Shown one piece after another: positions 34,279 through 46,918 of a stretch of 64,000 nucleotides of DNA. Position 1 is the stretch's first letter, and each line of letters begins with the position of its first letter. Origin of the DNA: Eustoma russellianum (taxonomy: Eukaryota > Streptophyta > Magnoliopsida > Gentianales > Gentianaceae); NCBI GenBank assembly GCA_036186865.1, contig AP025054.1, positions 26,705,051 to 26,769,050 of the forward strand, read 5' to 3'. Under the pieces are notes generated by a model that was given only the letters and a program-made list of their open reading frames with translations, was not told the DNA's origin and did no database searches. The position numbers were made by a program, and so were the translations under genes.

Positions 34279-37200
34279 TGTGGTAACCCAATAGAGATCC
34301 TGTTGTACTCATGATTTATCTTAACTACAATGTAATTGAATCAAAGACCAGTATGCATATAGCCCTTGTGAGTGAATATTGGATCAAGGGAAAAAGACCC
34401 AATTTTCACCCAAGGCCTTGTAACTTTCGGCCAACAGCCCAAGGAAGGCACACCACATTTTTTTCCTATGTTATGATTTTTGCAAATAAACAAATAAATG
34501 AATATGATAAATAAAGAAAGGAAGGAAAAGAGAATTTGAATTGGTTGAGGGCATTATAAGCCCCCAACCGCCGGGTAATTAAGGGGAAGAGGCCAATAAA
34601 GAAGGCCATCTTCCCATCATAATTAAGGGGACCTAACCTAGCTCAACTAATTAAGGTTAACAAAAAAAAGTAACTAGGGTTAGTTTCAAAAAGTAACCAT
34701 GATTGGAAAAAAATAACCTTGGTTAGTCAAAAGTAACCAAGGTTACCAAGTAGAACAAGATTAAACCACTAACCAAACTAGGGCAAGATTTGCACCCTAT
34801 CTTTTTCCCTCCCCCAACGGCTAAACATAGCCCAAAAGAAGAAAAATTTCCTCCAACCACATTTGAGAATTCTCTAGGTTTTCAAAACACTCCAAAGAAC
34901 TTCTTGTGCAAGAGAAGTGCATCCCCTTCCTCTTTACCTAAACCACACGGCCAAGAGCATACAAGGTGGCCTAAGGATCATACAAGCTCAAGAGGAAATT
35001 AGGTAAGTAAATCCTCAACTATTCAAGGGTAATTTCTTGTACATTTCACGTAGCTTGAAACCTCACTTACCTTTTTGCCCTAAAACCGTGACCTTCAATG
35101 GTCACTAGGCTCAAGGATTTCAAGCTTTTGAAGATCCTAGTCTTAAGAAGGTCAAATACAACTCAAGCTTCATTTTGGTAAGTTCATATAACCCTTACTA
35201 AATATATCTTCCATTTGAAGAAAAGTAACTAACTATTGGCCTCTCCTTCTTCCCAAAACCGTGGGATGCATGCATAGAAGGGAAGAAAGGTTCCAACTTT
35301 CCATACATTTTCAAGGAAGAGTAAGCAAGAAGGCAAGTACACTATACCCTTTAAGGCTTGAATGTGAAAGTGTGTGCATGAATGACTAGATATACTTAAG
35401 GTTTGATCTTAGTTGTATTATGCTAAGTTGAAGGCCAAAACTTTCGGCCATGGTCATTTGTAGTGTAGGGATGAGATATTGTTTCAAAGGTGAAATCTTT
35501 TGGGGTTATATATTTCATTATGGGTTAAACTAAGATAAACAAGTTAAAGATCCTTTCTTTTCTCCAAGGAGAGCTCACGGTGGGAGGGGAGAAGGGGAAT
35601 GAGGGTGATTTTTTAATAAGACAAGCTAACTTAGTAGGAAATGGAGATAAGTCTATGGTCTTGTGGCATGTTGCGCATAACATGCTCTTAGATTCCTTAA
35701 TTTCTTGTATGCACCGAATGGGACTGGGGATAGAGGGATGCGTATACACCACATTTTGTATACTAAGTGTTCATGTCGAAAATGAAAGATAAGGAAACTT
35801 AGGAAGAACATACGAACACCAGGAAAAGTTCTGGAAATTTGGACAGAAACTTGGGGCTGATTCGTTAAATAAAAATGGGGCCTTAAGAACTTTCAAATCG
35901 GTCGAAATTTGGCATGTTACTAGTCTCACATGTGTATGAGATGTGAGAGTTGGAATTTCATTAAAAGGAACCACGGTTTATTTTTAGATAATTTCCTAGT
36001 GAGACTGGTCCTGCTGAAAAATGTTGGATTGGACAGAATTTGAATAACGTGATTAGTAGCCTGGAAATGGCCCTCAGAGGCATGCAAATTAACTAATTTT
36101 CGGTATGAAGCTAATCCTAGGAATAAATTAAAGGTGAGAGTTGGAATTTTGTCAAAATGAGTTATGGTTTATTTTTATTGAGTTTTCTAGTAAAATGAGT
36201 CAGGCTGAAATGCGCTGGATTGAAAGAAATTTTGTATCATATTGCATGATCCGAAATTGAACATTAGAAAAGTGCCTTTGGGCCCAATTTTGGCAGGATT
36301 CTAGTCCAACGAGATTATTAAGCAGGAGAGTTGGAATTTCCGAAAAAGGATTAGAGGATTGGTCACAATAAATTTATAGTAAAACTGGTCATTCCAGAAT
36401 TTAGTTTTGTATCCGCTTTATAAAAAGGACAAACGATTCCCCCATCGACATCGTAATGCCTTAAAACTTGCATGGTAATTGCTTATGACATTTACAAAAG
36501 AGTACGTGTGAACCAATTGACCTAGAATGTGTATCTTAATGGGGAATAACTAAAGAGAAGTTGACGTTACTGAGCTGGAAATTTTCTAGCATGACGACGA
36601 GACGTATTTATTCGTGCATGACACGCATTGGACCATGGTTTGCATATTGCATGACATGCATTGCATCATCGTCACGTACATGATTCATGACATGATTTTT
36701 ATGACGGAGAAAGATGAAAAGCATTTTCAAAAATGATTTTTGAAAGAAATGATTCCCCACCGGTACCGTGTGTGAGTATGAACTTGGCCAGTATGAACCC
36801 ACCAGATCAGGGTTAAGTGATCTGATACGAGGCCGTGCGGGTCCGGACATAATAGATCCGACAAAGACGAGATGACGTACCATCCCAGATCCGGGACATA
36901 GATCTGAACACGAGAATATGTGGCCGTGCGGGTCCGGATATAATAGATCCGTCCAGACGAGACGACGTACCGCCTCAGATCCGGGACATAGATCTGAACA
37001 CTCTATTGTTTTACGACGATGATGATGATGATTTGAAGAAAAGCATGAAAAGATCATATTTTATTTTCATCCCGACGCATTACACATACATACGCATGCA
37101 TGATGCATTCATGAAAGGACACATGATGTCCAAAGTTATGACGAGCTCATAGATCTTATGACCCTTGTTATGCTATTCATTAAGTAAGTTGCAGTCCTTT

Positions 37201-37799
37201 CATGTTGTATTCAGTTCTAAGTGACAACTTTAATCTGAGAAATGAACTTGCTTTATTAAGTGATGTTATATAGGACGAAGATCCGACGACAGACAGGTAT
37301 GCTTCTAAACCAGAAATTTTGGGGGTTCGATTCTTGTTCGCACTTTCCATTTAATCCCTGATTAGTATAATATACTTGCTGGTGACGTTCTCACTCACCC
37401 TTATTTTTCCCCAGAGGTTGCGGACGACAAAGTAGAGTGGATCGATGACAAACCTAAGGTTCCGTATCCGTGAGTACAGTGGAAGATGGACAGACCTAGG
37501 AGGAATGACAGGCTAGCTATGATGGATGACTGATTATGTATTTGGGAGGGAGAAACATTACTTTTGTGACTCTGGATACTTTTATTTTGGGATGTAAACT
37601 ATGAATGATCGTATGGATGTTTATTTTATTTTGAAGTTTTAAATTCTGCCACGGTTTCGCTTAATTATCTACGTGTAAGCACGATAATCCATGCTTTATA
37701 CCATGGATCATGACACGTATGGGACGACGCCTAGTACTCTCCTTAGTGAAGTACGGCGGATGCACCAACTCCGGCGGGGCCGGGGTGCGGGGCGCCACT
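34279..37799 (+). repeat. 5' LTR of gypsy G
   Basis: TGTGGTAACCC...GGCGCCACT; the last base is T rather than A, as set by the TSD and the PBS. Contains a perfect 12-bp inverted repeat (TAACCTTGGTTA at 34,714, TAACCAAGGTTA at 34,734), a two-unit 91-bp repeat at about 36,831-37,005, and the hairpin GTACT...AGTAC-like element at 37,734-37,754. No coding capacity. Confidence 0.95.
36831..37005 (+). repeat. GC-rich tandem repeat in G 5' LTR
   Basis: Two units with period 91, each starting GGCCGTGCGGGTCCGGA and ending CAGATCCGGGACATAGATCT. The partner LTR has the same at about 45,348-45,520. Confidence 0.9.
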
Positions 37800-37801
37800 G
37801 G

Positions 37802-37813
37802 TGGTATCAGAGC
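37802..37813 (+). other. Primer-binding site of gypsy G
   Basis: TGGTATCAGAGC, two bases after the LTR end. Initiator Met tRNA type. Confidence 0.95.
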
Positions 37814-38005
37814 GAAGGCTTCAGATCCAGGCAGAATGTAGAATTAAGTTATGATTGTAGTCAACTAAGTTTGATCATAGAGCTAAGCATTAATCTTAGA
37901 CAAGAGTTGACCTTAGTGTAGGGCGACTTAGACTGGCAAACTAAGGTGGGGCCCAGCGATATACACTGATTAACGACCAAATATAAATTTTGAATTACAA
38001 CGCAA

Positions 38006-39224
38006 ATGGTACGACCCAGAGGGAGACCAGCTAGGGCTAGGCCTGAGGTGCAGGAGTCTAACTCACCTCCACTTGCTCAGGCTCCTCCACCCCCGCCGCC
38101 CCAAGACCAAAATCCACCACCAGATTAGGGCGTTCCTCCACCACAAGGGCCTTTCCCACCCATGATGCCAGATATTAACGCTTTCCAGAACTTTTGCCAA
38201 ACGGTCACCCAGATCGGGCAAGTAATGCTGCAACAAAATAACCCTCAACCTCATGAGCCGGTCAGAGATGCACAATGTTATTTCGAAAAACTGAAGAGAG
38301 CCAACGTTCTGCCATTTGAGGGAAAGTCAGACTCTGATGCTGCTGAGAAGTGGCTTGATGAGGTAGAAAATTGTTTCGAACAAATCAGAGCTCCGGAAGA
38401 AGTAAAGACTCAAGCAGTTAGACCGTTTCTGTTAGGGGAAGCCAACCAATGGTGGAAGGCCAACCTACAAGCCTTGCCAAGACCAATTTCATGGGAAAGG
38501 TTCCTCCAGGAATTTAACAAGTTCTATATACCACCCTCAGCTAAACTGCAGAAAAGACATGAGTTTGAATTCCTAGTGCAAGAATCTGGAATGACGGTTG
38601 CTGACTACGCTAATAAATTTATAGCTCTGGGAAGGTTCCAACCATCCACTATGAACGATGAAGAAACCAAAATGTTGAAATTTGAAAGAGGACTGAACCC
38701 CAGAATCCGAACGTGGTTGATTAATGCCAACCCAGCCAACTTCGGTGCCCTTCTAGATGCCTGCTACAGAATTGAAAGAGATATCATCCACCGAGATGAG
38801 TTTAGTCAAAAGAGAGGTAGGGAGGTGTCTGGAAGTGGAGGGCCCCGAAAGTCCGCAAAACAGAACCCAAAGAGCCTAGGACGCCAAGGGAAGAGTCAGT
38901 TTCAACGCCGCTCCCAGAAGAATCAAGGACCCCAATCTGCCATTCCAGACTGCTCTCATTGTGGTAAGCGCCACATAGGAGAATGCTACATCCAGACCGG
39001 GAAATGTTTTAGATGCGGCCAGGGAGGACACATCTCTAAGAACTGTCCAAACTAAGGCCCCACCTGCTATGGATGCGGGAAAGTAGGACATTTATCCAGG
39101 GAGTGCCCGGAAAAAGAGGCCCAGCAGCAACAGCAGCCACCAAAACCTCAGCGTCAGCGTACCAACGCACGAGTTCACGCTATGACTGACGCAGCTGCTG
39201 AGGAAGCTAACAACGTGGTGACAG
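38006..39224 (+). pseudogene. gag: Gag of gypsy G (upstream exon)
   Basis: ATG 38,006 begins MVRPRGRPARARPEVQE with a Pro-rich stretch, then TAG at 38,126 (relatives suggest CAG). The Gag domain at 38,160-38,800 shows AEKWLDEVENCFEQIR, EANQWWKAN, FLQEFNKFYIP and ESGMTVADYANKF. The C-terminal part is basic with CCHC knuckles: CSHCGKRHIGEC, CFRCGQGGHISKNC and, after TAA at 39,053 (CAA to TAA), CYGCGKVGHLSREC. All lie in one frame up to the putative 5' splice site at 39,224/39,225. Without splicing the frame ends at TAA about 20 bp into the intron. Confidence 0.93.
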
Positions 39225-39310
39225 GTACTTTCAGAAAACCGAAATAATTTTTCCTTTTTTTATAATACTGCTGCCCTTTTTGGTTGCTTAGTAAGTATTG
39301 TGTGATTCAG
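39225..39310 (+). other. Putative intron 1 of gypsy G (86 bp, between gag and protease)
   Basis: GTACTTTC...GTGATTCAG interrupts the conserved VVTGTILV region. It is AT-rich with a T-rich middle. The gag frame before it and the protease frame after it differ; removing exactly 86 bases joins GTGGTGACAG to GAACTATATTAG and restores both frame and consensus. Retained, it gives a stop at once. Splicing is inferred, not shown. Confidence 0.8.
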
Positions 39311-42300
39311 GAACTATATTAGTATGTTCAATACCTGCCAACGTGCTATTTGACAGTGGCGCTAGCCACTCTTTTATATCAAAGAGATTTGCAAAGAATA
39401 TTGATACCAACCCAACCTATAGTGACGCACCTTGTAGGATCCAAGCAGCTGGGGAACAGGTGCTTGTAACTCACCATGCTTTCAACAACTGTGGACTTGA
39501 GATCGATAATCATCGATTTGATGCCGATTTGATTTCTATACCCATGATAGACTTCGATGTAATTCTTGGAATGGACTGGCTCTCCAAGAACCATGCCAAC
39601 ATCGATTGTAAAGAAAAACAATTTACCTTTAAGAATCCCGCATGTAAAGATGTAACATTTCAAGGAGGATCAAAGTTACGAAAGGGTCCTAAGAACATTT
39701 ATGCAAATGCAATCCGCGCTAATAAAGCACTAAAGAAAGGATAGGAAGGATATCTTGTATATGCCATAAGCACGGATCAAGCCCCTTTAGACCTAACCCA
39801 AGTACCAGTAGTTTGAGAATACCCAGATGTCTTCCCAGAGGAATTGCCAGGTCTTCCTCCAGAACGAGAGATATCTTTTGAGATCAATCTGATTCCGGGA
39901 GCTGAGCCAATATCTAAGGCTCCCTACAGAATGGCCCCTACGGAACTAAAGGAGCTGAAGGAGCGGCTACGTGAATTATTAGAAAGGAAACTGATACGTC
40001 CAAGTGTTTCACCTTGGGGAGCTCCTGTACTGTTCGTTAAGAAGAAAGACGGAAGTATGCGGTTATGTATTGACTATAGGGAGATCAACAAGATCACTAT
40101 AAAGAATAAGTACCCTTTACCAAGGATCGACGACTTGTTCGATCAGCTTCGGGTAAGCAAAACAAAATTTTATATTTTTGAAGAAGTTTACTATAAACCC
40201 TACCTAAAAAGTATCCTGATGCAGGGGGCAAGGATTTTCAGTAAAATTGATCTTCGCTTAGGATATTTCCAGTTGAGGATCAAGGCTGAAGACGTCCAGA
40301 AAACTACGTTCAGGACCCGTTATGGACATTACGAATTTCAAGTAATGCCATTCGGACTGACCAATGCCCCCGCAGCATTCATGGATCTAATGAATCGAGT
40401 TTTTCAAGACCAACTAGACAAATTTATCGTAGTCTTCATTGACGACATTTTGATATATTCCCCGGACGAGGAGACCCATGCAACCCATCTAAGGATTGCT
40501 CTGGAGATTCTACGAAGGAAACAACTATACACGAAGTTTAGTAAATGCGAATTCTGGCTACGAAGTGTAGCATTTCTGGGGCATGTGATATCTGAGGAGG
40601 GCATATCAGTAGACCCCAAGAAAATCGAGACAATCACGGATTGGCCCAGACCAACAAATGTTACGGAAGTACGAAGTTTTCTCGGTCTCGCCGGTTACTA
40701 TCGGAAGTTCGTGGAAGGATTCTCCCAAATCGCTATGCCTCTGACCCGGTTGACCCAGAAGAAAACCAAATTTGAATGGACCTCAGATTGTGAAGATATC
40801 TTTACTAGATTGAAAGGGAAACTGACCTCGACCCCAGTCTTAGCACAACCCATCCCTGGGGAAAACTTCGTCGTATTTAGTGATGCCTCAAAGAACGGGT
40901 TGGGGTGTGTGCTAATGCAAAAGGATTGGGTCATTGCATATGCATCCCGACAATTGAAGCCTTTTGAACAAAACTACCCTGTACACGACCTCGAATTAGC
41001 AGCAGTGGTCTTTGCACTAAAGATATGGAGACGCTATCTGTACGGCGAAAAATGCGAAATTTTGACGGACCACAAAAGTCTCAAGTATCTATTCACTCAG
41101 AAAGAACTAAACATGCGACAACGAAGATGGCTAGAACTAATGAAGGACTACGACCTATCAATTCAGTATCATCCGGGGAAAGCTAACAAGGTAGCAGATG
41201 CATTAAGCAGAAAAACGAGTCATCCACGTCAACCACCTTTACAACGTGATATGGAAGAATTCGACCTAGAAGAGGTTGAGTCAATCGAAGGCATGCTTGC
41301 AAAGTTGGTGATAATTCCCTCACTAATAGACAAAATTAAAGAGGGACAAGAAAGTGATGAGGTCATAAGGAAGATGAAAGACCGGGTACGAATGAAACCC
41401 ACCGAAGAATTTAAGGTCCAAAACGACAACAGTTTGTGGTTTAGGGAGAGATTGTGTGTACCCAACGACGAAGATATACTGAATGAAGTTCTTATGGAGG
41501 CTCACAACTCTCGGTTATCTATCCACCCTGGAGCAAATAAAATGTACCAAGATTTGAAACAACGATTCTGGTGGCGTGGCATGAAGAGACAGATTGCGGA
41601 ATTTGTGGAAAAATGCCTCGTTTGCCAAAAAGTGAAGGCAGAACATCAAAAACCCGCTGGATTGCTACAGCCCCTCGATGTCCCCGAATGGAAGTGGGAC
41701 CACATTACGATGGATTTTATCACCGACCTGCCTAGAACGAGAAGTGGTTACGATGCCATCTGGGTAGTTGTCGATCGTCTGACCAAGTCCGCCCATTTCA
41801 TGGCTATGACCATCAAGGCTCCAATGGAGAAATTGACTACGATGTACATAGAACAAATTGTGAGTCTTCATGGGGTACCCCTGAGTATCGTATGTGATCG
41901 CGATCCTTGTTTCACATCACGATTCTGGACAGCTTTCCAGAAAGCAATGGGCACTGAGATTCACATGAGCTCGGCATTTCATCCCCAAACGGATGGTCAA
42001 TCAGAAAGAACTATTCAGACACTGGAAGACATGTTGCGAGCTTGCACACTTGACTTTGGGGGAAGCTGGGATCGAAGCCTCAAGCTAGTAGAATTTTCTT
42101 ATAACAACAGTCACCATCGATCCATAGGGATGGCCCCGTACGAATCTCTCTATGGGAGGAAATGCCGTTCCCCTCTCTACTGGGATGAAATAGGAGACAG
42201 GATTCTCACTGGACCGGACCTCATAGCGCAGACTCGAGAGAAAATAAAAGTCGTAAAGCAAAGGCTACAAGCGGCCCAAGATAGAAGCAAGGTTTGGGCA

Positions 42301-42750
42301 GATGCAAGGCGGCGACCTTTAGAATTTCAAATTGGGGAAAAAGTATTTCTAAAAGTGTCGCCAACGAAAGGAATTAAAAGATTCGGTATTAAAGGGAAGT
42401 TGACCCCAAGGTTTATTGGGCCATATGAGGTTCTTGAAAGGATTGGAGAAGTAGCTTATCGACTCGCTCTACCGCCTACCCTATCTCAAATACATGATGT
42501 GTTTCATGTATCTCAACTGCGATGATATGTACACGATTTTAGCCACATCATAAAAGACCAACCTTTGGAACTAGAAGCCGATACGACATATGAGGAAGAA
42601 CCAGAAAAAATAGTTGATCTTAGAGAAAAGGTATTAAGGAAACGATCAATACCAATGGTCAAAATACAATGGAAGAATCATTCCGCGGATGAGTCTACCT
42701 GGGAAATGGAAGAACACATAAAGAACTTGTACCCTCACCTCTTTGACTAG
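39311..42750 (+). pseudogene. pol: Pol of gypsy G: protease, RT, RNase H, integrase, chromodomain
   Basis: A single frame with stops TAG 39,742, TGA 39,814 and TGA 42,523 (the two TGAs fit CGA to TGA). Protease: LFDSGASHSFIS, FDVILGMDWL. RT: PVLFVKKKDGSMRLCIDYRE and the active site VVFIDDILIYS near 40,430; it is interrupted by an in-frame 72-bp insert at 40,153-40,224. RNase H: FSDASKNGLG, LTDHKSLKYLF, HPGKANKVADALS. Integrase: HHCC finger (IHPGANKMYQDL, CLVCQKVKAEH); catalytic residues in TMDFITDLP, CDRDPCFTSRFW, DGQSERTIQTLED; GPY/F region GKLTPRFIGPYEV. Chromodomain at 42,640-42,740 (VKIQWKNH, ESTWEMEE). Order RT-RH-IN is that of Ty3/gypsy. The best preserved pol in the window. Confidence 0.95.
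40153..40224 (+). other. Putative intron 2 of gypsy G (72 bp, inside RT)
   Basis: GTAAGCAAAAC...CTGATGCAG splits the RT between DLFDQLR and GARIFSKIDL. Removing 72 bases restores the family motif. Left in, it adds 24 residues without a stop, since it is divisible by three. The related element C has no insert at this place. A canonical GTAAG donor and CAG acceptor are visible. Confidence 0.8.
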
Positions 42751-42780
42751 CACTTTTAAGTTTCGAGGACGAAACTTATT

Positions 42781-42795
42781 GTAAGGAGGGGAGGA
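42781..42795 (+). other. Polypurine tract of gypsy G
   Basis: GTAAGGAGGGGAGGA ends at the 3' LTR start. Confidence 0.9.
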
Positions 42796-45700
42796 TGTGG
42801 TAACCCAATAGAGATCCTGTTGTACTCATGATTTATCTTAACTACAATGTAATTGAATCAAAGACCAGTATGCATATAGCCCTTGTGAGTGAATATTGGA
42901 TCAAGGGAAAAAGACCCAATTTTCACCCAAGGCCTTGTAACTTTTGGCCAACAGCCCAAGGAAGGCACACCATATTTTTTTCCTATGTTATGATTTTTGC
43001 AAATAAACATATAAATGAATATGATAAATAAAGAAAGGAAGGAAAAGAGAATTTGAATTGGTTGAGGGCATTATAAGCCCCCAACCGCCGGGTAATTAAG
43101 GGGAAGAGGCCAATAAAGAAGGCCATCTTCCCATCATAATTAAGGGGACCTAACCTAGCTCAACTAATTAAGGTTAACAAAAAAAAGTAACTAGGGTTAG
43201 TTTCAAAAAGTAACCATGATTGGAAAAAAGTAACCTTGGTTAGTCAAAAGTAACCAAGGTTACCAAGTAGAACAAGATTAAACCACTAACCAAACTAGGG
43301 CAAGATTTCCACCCTATCTTTTTCCCTCCCCCAACGGCTAAACATAGCCCAAAAGAAGAAAAATTTCCTACAACCACATTTGAGAATTCTCTAGGTTTTC
43401 AAAACACTCCAAAGAACTTCTTGTGCAAGAGAAGTGCATCCACTTCCTCTTTGCCTAAACCACACGGCCAAGAGCATACAAGGTGGCCTAAGGATCATAC
43501 AAGCTTAAGAGGAAATTAGGTAAGTAAATCCTCAACTATTCAAGGGAAATTTCTTGTACATTTCACTTAGCTTGAAACCTCACTTACCTTTTTGCCCTAA
43601 AACCGTGACCTTCAATGGTCACTAGGCTCAAGGATTTCAAGCTTTTGAAGATCCTAGTCTTAAGAAGGTCAAATACAACTCAAGCTTCATTTTGGTAAGT
43701 TCATATAACCCTTACTAAATATATCTTCCATTTGAAGAAAAGTAACTAACTATTGACCTCTCCTTCTTCCCAAAACCGTGGGATGCATGCATAGAAGGGA
43801 AGAAAGGTTCCAACTTTCCATACATTTTCAAGGAAGAGTAAGCAAGAAGGCAAGTACACTATACCCTTTAAGGCTTGAATGTGAAAGTGTGTGCATAAAT
43901 GAATAGATATACTTAAGGTTTGATCTTAGTTGTATTATACTAAGTTGAAGTCCAAAACTTTCGGCCATGGTCATTTGTAGTGTAGGGATGAGATATTGTT
44001 TCAAAGGTTAAATCTTTTGGGGTTATATATTTCATTATGGGTTAAACTAAGATAAACAAGTTAAAGATCCTTTCTTTTCTCCAAGGAGAGCTCACGGTGG
44101 GAGGGGAGAAGGGGAATGAGGGTGATTTTTGAATAAGACAAGCTAACTTAGTAGGAAATTGAGATAAGTCTATTGTCTTGTGGCGTGTTGCGCATAACAT
44201 GCTCTTAGATTCCTTAATTTCTTGTATGCACCGAATGGGAATGGAGATAGAGGAGTGCGTATACACCACATTTTGTATACTAAGTGTTCATGTCGAAAAT
44301 GAAAGATAAGGACACTTAGGAATATCATACGACCACCAGGAAAAGTTCGGGAAATTTGGACAGAAACTTGGGGCTGATTCGTTAAATAAAAAGGGGGCCT
44401 TAAGAACTTTTAAATCGGTCGAAATTCGGCATGTTACTAGTCTCACATGTGTATGAGATGTGAGAGTTGGAATTTCATTAAAAGGAACCACGGTTTATTT
44501 TTAATTAATTTCCTAGTGAGACTAGTCCTGCTGAAAAATGTTGGATTGGAAAGAATTTGAATAACGTGATTAGTAGCCTGGAAATGGCCCTTAGAGGCAT
44601 GTAAATTAACTAATTTTCGGTATGAAGCTAATCCTAGGAATAAAGTAAAGGTGAGAGTTGGAATTTTGTCAAAATGAGTTATGGTTTATTTTTATTGAGT
44701 TTTCTAGTAAAATGAGACAGGCTGAAATGCGCTGGACTGACAGAAATTTTGTATCATATTACATGATCCGAAATTGAACCTTAGAAAAGTGCATTTGGGC
44801 CCAATTTTGGCAGGATACTAGTCCAACGAGATTATTAAGTAGGATAGTTGGAATTTCCGAAAAAGGATTAGAGGATTGGTCACAATAAAATTTATAGTAA
44901 AACTGGTCATTCCAGAATTTAGTTTTGTATCGCTTTATAAAAAAGACAAACGATTCCCCCATCGACATCGTAATGCCTTAAAACTTGCATGGTAATTGCT
45001 TATGACATTTACAAAAGAGTACGTGCGAACCAATTGACCTAGAATGTGTATCTTAATGGGGAATAACTAAAGAGAAGTTGACGTTACTGAGCTGGAAATT
45101 TTCTAGCATGATGACGAGACGTATTTATTCGTGCATGACACGCATTGGACCATGGTTTGCATATTGCATGACATGCATTGCATCATCGTCACGTACATGA
45201 TTCATGACATGATTTTTATGAGGGAGAAAGATGAAAAGCATTTTCAAAATATGATTTTTGAAAGAAATGATTCCCCACTGGTACCGTGTGTGAGTATGAA
45301 CTTGGCCAGTATGAACCCACCAAGTCAGGTTAAGTGATCTGATACGAGGCCGTGCGGGTCCGGACATAATAGACCCGACAAAGACGAGATGACGTACCGT
45401 CTCAGATCCGGGACATACATCTGAACATGAGAATATGAGGCCGTGCGGGTCCGGATATAATAGACCCGTCCAGACGAGATGACGTACCGCCTCAGATCCG
45501 GGACATAAATCTGAACACTCTATTGTTTTACGACGATGATTATGATGATTTGAAGAAAAGCATGAAAAGATCATATTTTATTTTCATCCCGACGCATTAC
45601 ACATACATACGCATGCATGCTGCATTCATGAAAGGACACGTGATGTCCAAAGTTATGACGAGCTCATAGATCTTATGACCCTTGTTATGCTATTCATTAA

Positions 45701-46318
45701 TTAAGTTGCAGTCCTTTCATGTTGTATTCAGTTCTAAGTGACAACTTTTATCTGAGAAATGAACTTGCTTTATTAAGTGATGTTATATATAGGACGAAGA
45801 TCTGACGACGGACAGGTATGCTTCTAAACCAGAAATTTTGGGGGTTCGATTCTTGTTCGCACTTTCCATTTAATCCCTGATTAGTATAGTATACTTGCTG
45901 GTGACGTTGTCACTCACCCTTATTTTTCCCCAGAGGTTGCGGACGACAAAGTAGAGTGGATTGATGACGAACCTACGGTTCCGTATCCGTGAGTACAGTG
46001 GAAGATGGACAGACCTAGGAGGAATGACAAGCCAGCTATGATGGATGACTGATTATGTATTTAGGAGGGAGAAACATTACTTTTGTGACTCTGGATACTT
46101 TTATTTTGGGATGTAAACTATGAATGATCGTATGGATGTTTATTTTATTTTGAAGTTTTAAATTCTGCCACGGTTTCACTTAATTATCTACGTGTAAGCA
46201 CGATAATCCATGCTTTATACCATGGATCATGACACGTATGGGACGACGCCTAGTACTCTCCTTAGTGAAGTACGGCGGGTGCACCGACTCCGGCGGGGCC
46301 GGGGTGCGGGGCGCCACT
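42796..46318 (+). repeat. 3' LTR of gypsy G
   Basis: 3,523 bp, collinear with 34,279-37,799 with scattered single-base changes. The inverted repeat is at 43,231-43,262 and the 91-bp tandem repeat at about 45,348-45,520. Followed by the TSD TAAGA. Confidence 0.95.
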
Positions 46319-46918
46319 TAAGAGGTCTCATCATTAACAACACAAAACTATGAAATCAAATCCGAGATTTCAAATTTGAAATCAAGGATTATAGATCTAG
46401 AAAAAATGGTGAAACAATTTGACACCTGTACAAACATGCTAGATCACATCATTTCTTCACAAAAGCATGATAGTCACCAAACCGGATTAGGTTACGTTGA
46501 GAAAAACGAGACACTAAATAAATCAACCAAATTCATTCCATCTAAGAAAATAGCTGAGTCCAAGATATATATGGCGCCTAAGAAGACGCCTAGACCCCCT
46601 CTTTCTTCATCTCATCATTCTTCTTCTTCATATCATACAAGATATAATTATGTGCCGTATAGACATGAAAAGAAACCATTGATGCATACACGATATTCAT
46701 TCCATGCATCTAGATCATGCACCATGCACACCAACATAAGAACATATCAAAAACAAAGATCATACTATGTGCATGATGGGATTCTCGACCAAAGGCCAAA
46801 CGCACTCCCACCTAATGTCTATTATATTGTGTCTTCATCTCTTTTCTCACCTTTTGGAAGACCTAGGAAGGTCACCAAATTTGGGTACCAAAAGGGACAT
46901 TTGCAAAGGGTTGAATAA
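46319..46918 (+). pseudogene. gag: Gag of E, second part (coiled coil end and basic tail)
   Basis: Continues the coiled coil cut at 34,273, open from 46,376: SRIIDLEKMVKQFDTCTNML, then SQKHDSHQTGLGYVEKNE and the Ser/His/Tyr-rich tail (PRPPLSSSHHSSSSYHTRYN). A one-base loss near 46,874 shifts the last residues. No protease follows. Confidence 0.9.

Larger units (their letters stand above)
34279..46318 (+). mobile_element. Ty3/gypsy element G (chromovirus, Tekay/Del-like), complete
   Basis: 12.0 kb with two 3.5-kb LTRs, PBS, gag, pr-rt-rh-int, chromodomain and PPT. The target duplication TAAGA is perfect (34,274-34,278 and 46,319-46,323), inside the gag of E. The LTRs differ by few bases (3,521 versus 3,523 bp), so it is one of the younger insertions. 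The reading frame has five nonsense codons but no frameshift once two GT-AG segments are skipped. Confidence 0.96.

Noticed and set aside
34311..43031. Identical 67-codon open frames at 34,311 and 42,828
   Set aside because: They lie at the same place in the two LTRs of G; no domain is seen and they are non-coding LTR sequence.
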